Shown here: positions 1 to 9,200 of the stretch, one piece after another
How positions within the stretch are numbered: position 1 is the stretch's first letter
Layout of the letters: each line of letters begins with the position of its first letter
Assembly: GCA_036971475.1 (NCBI GenBank)
Contig: JBAIZL010000003.1
Location: forward strand, 109,111,570-109,175,569
Direction of reading: 5' to 3'
DNA: 64,000 nucleotides
Origin: Prosapia bicincta
Taxonomy: Eukaryota > Arthropoda > Insecta > Hemiptera > Cercopidae
Program-made: the position numbers and the translations under genes
The notes under the pieces: generated by a model
The model's database searches: none
What the model saw: only the letters and a program-made list of their open reading frames with translations
Told to the model about the DNA's origin: nothing

Positions 1-905
1 GCAAACTGAGCTGTTTCTAAGTCTACTTTAGCTGTAACGGCTGCATCAGCTGGTTGGTCGTTTGGTTGGAACGTGCTCTCAAGCGTGTCAGCAAACAAGT
101 TGACTTTGTCGACAGGATCGCCCACCTGCCCATTCGGGCCGATGAGTAGCGCAGCGGTTCTCGCTTGAAGTGTTTTACCATCGGCCAGATGGGTGTATCT
201 GTTGTGTTTAAGGTCGCCAATTCTGCTTGGAAGCCATTGACTTTGTACTGAATTAGTTCCCCCTAATTTGCCTCTTAAGGCGATTAATTGTTATGTGGGG
301 AACGAATCTGTTAACCCGTGTGGCAATGCCCGCCGGATCCTATTTCGCCGGGTGATTAGCTGTAGTATGTACCTTGGTATGTGTACATTGTGTCTGGGCT
401 GACTGCTACCGCGTTAGTAATCGCAGTACGTATTGGCTACCGACGGGTTTGTCTATGTCCAGTGGTGAGTCGACATTTAGGATGGCAGGTAGAGTGCTGT
501 CCAGCTGGGACTGGAATAACTCCCAGTCAGCTAGTCTGTAGTTCAACACCTTCCTTAACTCTTTCCAGAAAATGCCATTATCACGGGGTAGTGATCTGAA
601 TTCAGATCTCCATCGACGTAAGGTTGCGATGACACTAGCAAACCTTTCGCAATAGCTATATCCAAAATGTCCTCCGTGTGGTAAGTGCTGTGGTGTGTTG
701 TTTCAGGAGGGGCCGTACCGCCGCGGTTTCTAGTTCTGCTGTCAGTGCGGTAAAGTTTAAAGTTTTGCATTGAGAATTTATCTTGGGGGTTTAGGTGTGT
801 TTCTGTAATAAGCGCTACTTTATAGTTGTTTCTTTGCATATAGCGAAGAAGCTCTAGTTTTTTATATCTAACGCCGTTGTCATTCCATATCAGAACCGGT
901 AACCA
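1..905 (-). pseudogene. Jockey-like LINE, ORF2 5' part (endonuclease and linker), internally deleted
   Basis: Read on the minus strand from 920, this encodes the start of a non-LTR ORF2: LIWNDNGV, ITETHLNPQDKF, later DILDIAIAK and SDHYPVIMA. These are apurinic-like endonuclease motifs (N, E, and the terminal SDH). It is closely similar to 2470-3690. About 250 bp present there is missing, so RGGTA runs directly into PPETTHHST and removes the middle of the endonuclease, including the GDLNS motif. The part nearest position 1 is frameshifted and has lost the intact linker. A functional LINE ORF2 nicks target DNA and primes reverse transcription; this piece cannot. The element continues beyond the window edge. 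Jockey-clade placement rests on the paired RT sequence in the next copy. Confidence 0.85.
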
Positions 906-1106
906 ATCCATGGTTGACAAAAGAGACGGACTGGATGAGGAAAGTCAGGAATTCTGAGAAGGTTTTGGGAGGTGAGGATAGGTCTTGACAAAGAAACGAC
1001 CCAGTTCGCCCGTGAAGGCTTCCCAGGTCAGAGCAGAGTTAACCACTCTTTGGAGCGGTTCAAAGGTTCCTATCGCCCAGTCTATAGGAGCAAACGAGGT
1101 AGGTGA
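906..1106 (-). pseudogene. Jockey-like LINE, C-terminal end of ORF1 (gag)
   Basis: The minus-strand translation ends in PIDWAIGTFEPLQ, LTWEAFTGELGRFFVKTYP and a stop at 945, just upstream of the ORF2 start near 911. The same segment at 50658-50870 (IDWAKHSLN, TWEAFTVGLGLSFVKI) sits between a zinc-knuckle ORF1 and the ORF2 start, so it is the ORF1 C-terminus. Here it is fused in frame to the truncated ORF2 that lies above 1107, making one open frame from 1736 to 945. The fusion is discussed as a separate finding. I infer that the true ORF2 C-terminus is the different one seen at 39886-39960. Confidence 0.7.
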
Positions 1107-3687
1107 GGAAATGAGTGTTGATGTTGTATGTGCGTGAGCCTGTTTGTAGAACTTTGTTGCTAAGTGTCGGAGGTGTTGTTTGATGAAAGGCACTTTTAAG
1201 TCAGTGTGAAGCAGTGTTAATCTTGTACATCTAGGTGCCTTCGTGATTATTCGCAAAACCTTGTTTTGGAATAACTGTAGTCTGCGTGTGCGAGTGTTAC
1301 CTGCATGACCCCAGACGGGTGATGCGTAAGTGAGTATGCTGCGCAACATAGATACGTATATAGTAGTGGCCGCCCGTAGTGAAAGTGGGCTTGTTCTGTT
1401 AAGCATAGGATATAGTTGTGTTAATCTAAATGTGTCTTTTTTTAACGTGTTGGTAATGTGAGGGTCCCAAGTCAGGCCTCTGTCGAGTATGACTCCCAGA
1501 TATTTGACCTGGTTCCCCCAGTAAATGTCCTCGCCTAATAGTTTTAGAGGTGTGTTGAGTTGGTGTGTCCTACGTTTGGAGAGAAGCAAAGCCTGGCACT
1601 TGGCCACGTTCACCTTAACTCTCCAGTAGCTCAGCCATGATTCTAGTACTGTAAGGTGGTCCTGTAAATATAAGTGTATTAGATGTGGTTTCCATGACTG
1701 AGCGGATAACGCGGTGTCATCTGCAAATATGGCCACTTGTGTGTTGAGTGTTGTCGGTATGTCGTTGATGTATGTCGTTAGATGTTGAACAATACGGGCC
1801 CAATAATTGAGCCCTGAGGGACTCCGCCCCGTATAGTCCGTAGTGTAGATTGAGCTTGATCTACATCAACCCTAAACTTACGGTTGGACAGGTATGAGCT
1901 AACTAGGTGTATGAGCCCGTCTGGAAAGCCATAGTGACGAAGTTTCGCTAAGAGCCCGTTGTACCAGACCCGGTCAAAGGCCTTTTCAATGTCCAGGAAG
2001 ACTACCCCAGTCGAGCAGTATTTGTGGAAACCCTTGGTTGCATGCTCCACCACTCTCATCAGCTGATGCGTAGCCGAGTGTTTTGTCCTGAAGCCAAATT
2101 GCTCTGGCCTCAGTATGTTGTGTGTGTGGATATGTTTGTTGAAACGTTTGAGCAAACTTTTTTCAAATACCTTGCCCATCGTATTCAACAAACTTATCGG
2201 TCTATATGAATCAGGTTTGTTGTGGTCTTTTCCCGGTTTGGGGAAGACCAAGATCTTGGCCTCCTTCCAAGCGTCCGGGAAGTGTTGTGTCCGGAGTATA
2301 GCATTATAGATGTTTGACAGATAAATGATCGCTTTCTCCGTGAGGTTTTTTAGCGTTGTGTTGGTGATGGTGTCTGGTCCAGGAGCTTTCCGGGAGTTTG
2401 TTTGTGAGATTGCCCACTTTATCTCTGTAATTGTAGTGTCAGTGTTTGGCTCTAATGTAGGACAGTAGGCAAACGTGCTGTTTCTAAATCTACTTTAGCT
2501 GTAACGGCTGCATCAGCTGGTTGGTCGTTTGGTTGGAACGTGCTCTCAAGTGTGTCAGCAAACAAGTTAACTTTGTCAACCGGGTCGTCCACCTGCCCAT
2601 TCGGGCCGATGAGTGGGGGATAGCGCAGCGGTTCTCGCGTGAAGTGTTTGACCTTCGGCCAGATGGGTGTGTCTGTTGTGTTTAAGGTCGCCAATTCCGC
2701 TTGGAAGCCATCGACTTTGTACTGAATTAGTTCCCGCCTAATTTGCCTCTTAAGGCGATTACGTGTTGTGTGTGGAACGCATCTTTTTACCCCGTGTTGC
2801 AATGCCCGCCGGATCCTATTTCGCCGGGTGATTAGATGTAGTATGTGCCTTGGTATGTGTACATAGTGTCTGGGCTGACATTTAACTGGTACCGCGTTAG
2901 TAATCGCAGTACGTATTGCCGTCGTAAGGCTGCCGACGGCTTTGTCTATGTCCAGTGGTGAGTCGACATTTAGGGTGGCAGGTAGAGTGCTGTCCAGCTG
3001 GGACTGGAATAACTCCCAGTCAGCCAGTCTGTAGTTCAGCACCTTCCTTATCTCTTTGCGAGCAGGGCTTCCAGAAACCGCCATTATCACGGGGTAGTGA
3101 TCTGAATTCAGATCTCTATCGACGTGAAGTTGCGGTGACACTAGCAGACTTTCGCAATAGCTATATCCAAAATGTCTTCCGTGTGGTAAGTGCTGTGGTG
3201 TGTTGGATCAGGAGGGGCCAGCAGTATAGCTGTTGTGTTTTGTAAGAAGGTTTGGAGTTGCCGGCCTCCTGTGTTTGTAGACTTACAGCCCCAGCATGTG
3301 TGTTTAGAATTAAGGTCCCCGGCGACTATTACCCTACTAGAGGTCTGTAGAAGAACCCGGGGGTTTGTACGCTGATACAAGTGTTGTTGTGCTGCCGTTG
3401 AGCTCAAGCCTAATAGCTGTTGCTTCAACGCATGTGAGTGCGGGCAAAAACAATTCAAAATGATTAATGCGTTTATCTATTATTATAGCCGTACCGCCGC
3501 GGCTTCTAGTTGTCCTGTCAGTGCGGTAAACTTTAAAGTTTGGCATTGAGAATTTATCTTGGGGGTTTAGGTGTGTTTCTGTAATAAGCGCTAGTTTATA
3601 GTTGTTTCTTTGCATATAGCGAAGAAGCTCTAGTTTTTTATATTTAACGCCGTTGGCATTCCATATCAGGACCGGTAACCTATCCAT
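1107..3687 (-). pseudogene. Jockey-clade LINE ORF2: endonuclease plus reverse transcriptase, frameshifted
   Basis: This is the longest ORF2 copy in the window. In minus-strand order: endonuclease start at 3687 (MDRLPVLIWNANGV, ITETHLNPQ, SAYKPPGSS), GDLNSKHTCWGCKS near 3300, SDHYPVIMA near 3090, a linker to about 2452, then RT with FPKPGKDHNKPDSYRPISLL near 2240, VFLDIEKAFDRVW near 2000, GGVPQGSIIGPVLF near 1810 and the catalytic FADD near 1725, followed by the thumb region (LTYASPVWGHAG). The reading frame is broken near 3141, 3340-3458, 2251-2452 and 1736-1778, so it is inactive. The endonuclease plus FADD-type RT without RNase H fits the Jockey clade. The 3' end is cut at 1107, before the ORF2 C-terminus seen in other copies. 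Confidence 0.9.
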
Positions 3688-3787
3688 GGTTCACAGAAGA
3701 GACGTACTGGATGAAGGAAGTCAGGAATTCTGAGAAGGTTTTGGGAGGTGAGGATAAGGTCTTGACAATGAAAAGACCCAGTCCGCC
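3688..3787 (-). pseudogene. Jockey-like LINE, last ~100 bp of ORF1, truncated at the satellite
   Basis: This matches 50640-50740 and 905-1000 (gag C-terminus just before the ORF2 start). It stops abruptly at 3787, where the 376-bp satellite begins. It is therefore the 5' edge of a truncated LINE copy read on the minus strand. The first satellite bases are attaaactcggatt, the same 14 bp that flank the 5S retroposon at 5671 and 6041. Confidence 0.75.
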
Positions 3788-5670
3788 ATTAAACTCGGAT
3801 TGTTTGACCTTGTAGGTGCTGCTATCTGTGTGACATTTTCCAAACTATTTAGCAATGGACGGTTTTCAATGCAGTAGCTATCAGCTTTAAATGTTATGAT
3901 TTAAGCCATGATGTGTAAGATTTTGTTTTTACCTGTGGTCACAAACTGTTAAGATTGAAAATACGTTATTAAACTATTATTTCTCTAAAGTTTTAACCTT
4001 AGTTTCTTTTTTGGATTTTGTACAAACGAATTTAAGAGGTTTTTATTTTTACAAAATGACATATATTTAGTGCTAGGTTCCCAAGAGGTGCTGTTTAAAA
4101 TGTCTATGAATTATTAAGACATCCCTAGAAGGTGTGTAATGGAACGTTAAACCATAGAATCATGATTAAACTCGGATTATTTGATCTTGTAGGTGCTGCC
4201 ATCTGCTTTACTATTTCCAAACTATTTAGCAATGGACGTTGTTGAATGCAGTAGCTATCAACTGCAAATGTTATGATTTAAGGCATGATCTGTAAGATTT
4301 TGTTTTTATTTGAAGTCACAAACTTTTAAGATTGAAAATACGCTCTAAAGCTGACTTAATATTTCTCTGAAGTTTTAACCCTAATTTCTTTTTTGGAACA
4401 TTTACAAAAGAATTTAAGGTTTTTTATGTTTAAAAACTGGCATATATTTAGTGCTAATTTCACAAGGGGTGCAGTTTAAAATGTCTAATAATTAATAAGA
4501 GATCTCTAGAAGGTGTGAAGTGGAAAGTTAAACCATAGAATCATTATTAAACTCGGATTGTTTGATATTGTAGGTGCTGCCATCTGCTTGACTATTTCCA
4601 AACTATTTAGCAATGGACAATGTTGAATGCAGTAGCTATCAGCTGTAAAAGTTATGATTTAAGGCATGATCTGTAAGATTTTGTTTTTACCTGTGATCAC
4701 AAATTGTTAAGATTGGAAATACGTCATTAACCTAATATTTCTCTAAACTTCTAACCCTAATTTCTTTTTGGAACTTTTACAAACGAATTTAAGGTTTTTT
4801 AGTTTAAAAAATGTCATATATTTAGTGCTAGGTTGACAAGAGATGCAGTTTAAAATGTCTACTAATTGCTATGACAACCATAGAAGTTGTGTAATGGTAC
4901 ATTAGACCACAGAATCATGATTAAACACGGATTGTTTGATCTTGTAGGTCCTGCCATCTGCTTGACTATTTCCAAACTATTTAGCAATGGACGTTGTTGA
5001 ATGCAGTAGCTATCAGCTGTAAATGTTATGATTTAAGCCATGATCTGTAAGATTTTGTTTTTACCTGTGGTCACAATATGTTAAGATTGGAAATACGTTA
5101 TTGACTTAATATTTCTCTAAAGTTTTAACCTTAATTTCTCTTTGGAAACTTTAGCAAACGAAATTAAGGGGTTTTATGTTTACAAAATGTCATATATTTA
5201 GAGCTAGGTTCCCCAGAATTGCAGAATAAAATGTCTATTAATTATTTAGGCATCCCTAGAAGGTGTGGGGTGGAACGTTAAACCATAGAATTATGATTAA
5301 TCTCGGATTGTTTGACATTGTAGGTGCTGCCATCTGCGTGACATTTTCCAAACTATTTAGCAATGGAGGTTGTTGAATGCAGTTGCTACCAACTGTAAAT
5401 GGTATGATTTAAGGCATGATCTGTAAGATTTTGTTTTTACCTGTGGTCACAAACCGTTAAGATTGGAATTACGTTATTATTTTAATATTTCTCTAAAGTT
5501 TTAACCTTATCTTCTTTTTGGAACTTTTACAAACGAATTTAACGACTTTTATGTTTAAAAATAGTCATATATTTAGTGCTAGGTTCCCAAGTGGTGCAGA
5601 TTAAAATGTCTATTAATTATTAAGACATCCCTAGAATGTGTATAATGGATTGTTAAACCATAGAATCATG

Positions 5671-5679
5671 ATTAAACTC

Positions 5680-5684
<5 letters not shown>
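5671..5684. repeat. Target-site duplication, left copy, of the 5S retroposon
   Basis: attaaactcggatt here and again at 6041-6054 flank the insertion exactly. The final t is ambiguous with the poly-T tract. The sequence is the normal satellite monomer sequence at this position. Confidence 0.9.
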
Positions 5685-5734
<50 letters not shown>

Positions 5735-6040
5735 CCCGGGTCTGAGCCCCCAAAACCCGCCCATCCCTCGTGGCAGCCAACCTCTAGCGAGCTACCTCCG
5801 TCTCACATGCGCATGCGGTTAGTATCGCTACCGCGAATGAAGGAAACGGGATTGATTGCCCATGTACCAAGCTCATAAGCTCTTTCCATGGAGAATCAGG
5901 AGATAGTGAAATGAAACAGAAATCAAATGCCAACCGCACGTGGTGTTCCCAAGCGGTCACCCATCCAAGTACTAGCCCAATGTTGCTTGACTTCGGTGAT
6001 CGGACGAGAACCGGTATATTCAACATGGTATGGCCGTTGG
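5683..6040 (-). mobile_element. 5S rRNA-headed retroposon with LINE-derived 3' tail and poly-A
   Basis: Read on the minus strand: a 5S rRNA-like head (6040-5929), a short linker (5928-5919), a unique tail (5918-5735) and a poly-A of about 52 nt (plus-strand T run 5683-5734). Perfect 14-bp target-site duplications, attaaactcggatt, lie at 5671-5684 and 6041-6054, so this is a complete target-primed insertion into a satellite monomer. The tail matches the 3' end of the Jockey-like LINE at 46300-46474 and 47593-47780 (for example gggattgattgcccatgtac). It is either a member of a 5S-derived SINE family (SINE3 type) or a one-off template-switch chimera. Only one copy is present here, so the sequence cannot decide. 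Confidence 0.9.
5929..6040 (-). pseudogene. 5S rRNA-derived sequence (retroposed, 5-nt internal deletion)
   Basis: The minus strand reads CCAACGGCCATACCATG, then CGGTTCTCGTCCGATCACCG, AAGTCAAGCAACATTGGGC, TAGTACTTGGATGGGTGACC, GCTTGGGAACACCACGTGC and ends GGTTGGC. This is unmistakable 5S rRNA over essentially its full length (112 nt against about 120). The first G is missing. Between GGGC and TAGTAC about five bases present in ordinary 5S rRNA (nucleotides 68-72) are absent. By the Xenopus numbering of the internal promoter (A box 50-64, intermediate element 67-72, C box 80-97), that gap falls on the intermediate element, while A box (5975-5994) and C box (5946-5966) remain. Because it is retroposed, it is called a pseudogene or SINE head rather than a ribosomal gene. 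Confidence 0.9.
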
Positions 6041-6054
6041 ATTAAACTCGGATT
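6041..6054. repeat. Target-site duplication, right copy, of the 5S retroposon
   Basis: This is a perfect repeat of 5671-5684, directly after the 5' end of the 5S head. The satellite then resumes with gattgaccttgtagg. Confidence 0.9.
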
Positions 6055-6224
6055 GATTGACCTTGTAGGTGCTGCCATCTGCGTGACATTTTCCAAACTA
6101 TTTAGCAATGGACGTTTTTCAATGCAGTAGCTATCAGCTGTAAATGTTATGATTTAAGGCATGATCTGTAAGATTTTGTTTTTATTTGAAGTCACAAACT
6201 GTTAAGATTGGAAATACGATATTA

Positions 6225-9200
6225 ACTTAATATTTCTCTAAAGTTTTACCCTTAATTTCTTTTTAGAACTTTTACAAACGAATTCAAGGACTTTTATGTT
6301 TAAAAATTGTCATATATTTAGTGCTAGGTTCCCAAGAGATGCAGTTTAAAATGTCTATTAATTATTATGACATCCATAGAAGTTGTGTAATGGAACATTA
6401 AACCATAGAATCATGAATAAACTAGGACTGTTTGAACTTGTTGGTGGTGCTATCTGCTTGATTATTTCCAAACTATTTAGCAATGGACGTTGTTGAATGC
6501 AGTAGCTATCAGCTGTAAATGGTTTGCTTTATTGCGTGATCTGTAAGATTTGGTTTTTACCTGTGGTCACAAACTGTTAAGATTGGAAATACGTTATTAA
6601 CTTAATATTTCTCTAAAGTTTCAACCTTAATTACTTTTTGGAACTTTCACAAACAAATATAAGGACATTTATGTTTAAATATTGTCATATATTTAGTGCT
6701 AGGTTTCCAAGGGGTGCAGTTTTAAATGTATATTAATTATTAAGACATCCCTAAAAGGTGTATGGTGGAACGTTAAACCATAGAATCATGATTAAAATCG
6801 GGTTGATTGACCTTGTAGGTACTGCCATCTGCTTGACTATTTCCAAACTATTTAGCAATAGACGTTGTAGAATGCAGTAGCTACCAACTGTAAATGTTAT
6901 GATTTAAGCTATGATCTGTAAGATTTTGTTTTTACCTGTGGTCACAAATTTTTAAGATTGGAAATACGTTATTAACTTATATTTCTCTAAAGTTTTAACC
7001 GTAACTTCTTTTTGGACTTTTAGAAACGAATTTAAGGACTTTTATGTTTAAATATTGTCATGTATTTAGTGCTAGGTTCGCAAGTGGTGCAGATTAAAAT
7101 GTCTATTAATTATTAAGACATCCCTAGAATGTGTATAATGGATTGTTAAACCATAGAATCATGATTAAACTCGGATTGTTTGACCTTGTAGGTGCTGCCA
7201 TCTGCGTGACATTTTCCAAACTATTTAGCAATGGACGTTTTTCAATGCAGTAGCTATCAGCTGTAAATGTTATGATTTAAGGCATGATCTGTAAGATTTT
7301 ATTTTTACCTGTGGTCACAAACTGTTAAGATTGGAAATACGTCATTAACCTAATATTTCTCTAAAGATCTAACCTTAGTTTCTTTTTGGAACTTTTACAA
7401 ACGTATTTAAGGTTTTTTTGTTTAAAAAATGTCATATATTTAGTGTTAGGTTGACAAGAGATGCAGTTTAAAATGTCTACTAATTATTATGACAACCATA
7501 GAAGTTGTGTAATGGAACATTAAACCATAGAATCATGATAAAACTCGGATTGTTTGAACTTGTAGGTGCTGCCGTCTGCTTGACTATTTCCAAACTATTT
7601 AGCAATGGACGTTGTTGAATGCAGTAGCTATCAGCTGTAAATGTTATGATTTAAGCCATGATCTGTAAGATTTTGTTTTTACCTGTGGTCACAAACTGTT
7701 AAGATTAGAAATACGTTATTGACTTAATATTTCTCTAAAGTTTTAACCTTAATTTCTCTTTGGAAACTTTTGCAAACGAAATTAAGGGGTTTTATGTTTA
7801 CAAAGTGTCATATATTTAGAGCTTGGTTCCCCAGAATTGCAGAATAAAATGTCTATTAATTATTTAGACATCCCTAGAAGGTGTGAGGTGGAACGTTAAA
7901 CCATAGAATTATGATTAATCTCGGATTGTTTGACCTTGTAGGTGGTGTTATCTGCTTGACTATTTCCAAACTATTTATCAATGGACGTTGTTGAATGCAG
8001 TAGCTACCAACTGTAAATGTTATGATTTAAGGCATGATCTGTAAGATTTTGTTTTTACCTGTGGTCACAAACTGTTAAATTTTGAAAGACGTTATTAACT
8101 TAATATTTCTCTAAAGGTTTAACCTTAATTTCTTTTTGGAAATTTGCAATCGAATTTAAGGGGTTTTATGTTTACAAAAGGTCATATATTTAGAGCTAGG
8201 TTCCCCAGAATTGCAGAATAAAATGTCTATTAGTTATTAAGACATCCCTAGAAGGTGTGTGGTGGAACGTGAAACCATAGAACTATGATTAATCTCGGAT
8301 TGTTTGACCTTGTAGGTGCTGCCATCTGCGTGACTTTTTCCAAACTATTTAGCAATGGACGATGTTGAATGCAGTAGCTATCAACTGTAAATGTTATGAT
8401 GTACGGCATGATCTGTAAGATTTTTCTTACCTGTGGTCATAAACTGTTAGGATTGGAAATACGTTATTAACCTAATATTTCTCTAAAGTTTTAACCTTAA
8501 TTTATTTTTGGATTTTTAATAAACGAATTTAAGGACTTTTATAATTACAAAATATCATATATTTAGTGCTAGGCTCCCACGAGGTGCAGTTTAAAATGTC
8601 TATGAATTATTAAGACATCCCTAGGAGGTGTGTAATGGAACGTTAAACCATAGAATCATTATTAAACTCTAATTGTTTGATCTTGTAGGTGCTGTCATCT
8701 GCTTGACTATTTCTATACTATTTAGCAATGGACGTTGTTGAATCCAGTAGCTACAAACTGTAAATGTTATGATGTATGGCATGATCGGTATGATTTTGTT
8801 TTTATTTGAAGTCACAAACTGTTAACATTGAATATACGTTATTAACTTAATATTTCTCTAAAGTTTTAACCTTAATTTCTTTTTGGAACTTTTAAAAACG
8901 AATTTAAGGACTTTTATGTATAAATAGTTTCATATATTTAGTGCTAGGTTCCCAAGTGGTGCAGTTTAAAATGCCTATTATTTATTAAGACATCTCTAGA
9001 AGGTGTGTAATGGATTGTTAAACCATGGAATCATGATTAAACTCGGATTGTTTGACCTTGTAGGTGGTGCTATCTGCGTGACATTTTCCAAACTATTTAG
9101 CAATGGACGGTTTTCAATGCAGTAGCTATCAGCTTTAAATGTTATGATTTAAGCCATGATGTGTAAGATTTTGTTTTTACCTGTGGGCACAAACTGTTAA

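Noticed and set aside
5929..6040. Functional 5S rRNA gene
   Set aside because: It lies within a target-site duplication, is followed by a LINE tail and poly-A rather than a T-run terminator, and lacks five internal bases.
5784..6130. Several open frames of 60-80 codons on both strands across the 5S retroposon
   Set aside because: They overlap 5S rRNA and LINE 3' UTR sequence; no protein family fits, and the RNA/retroposon explanation accounts for the whole stretch.
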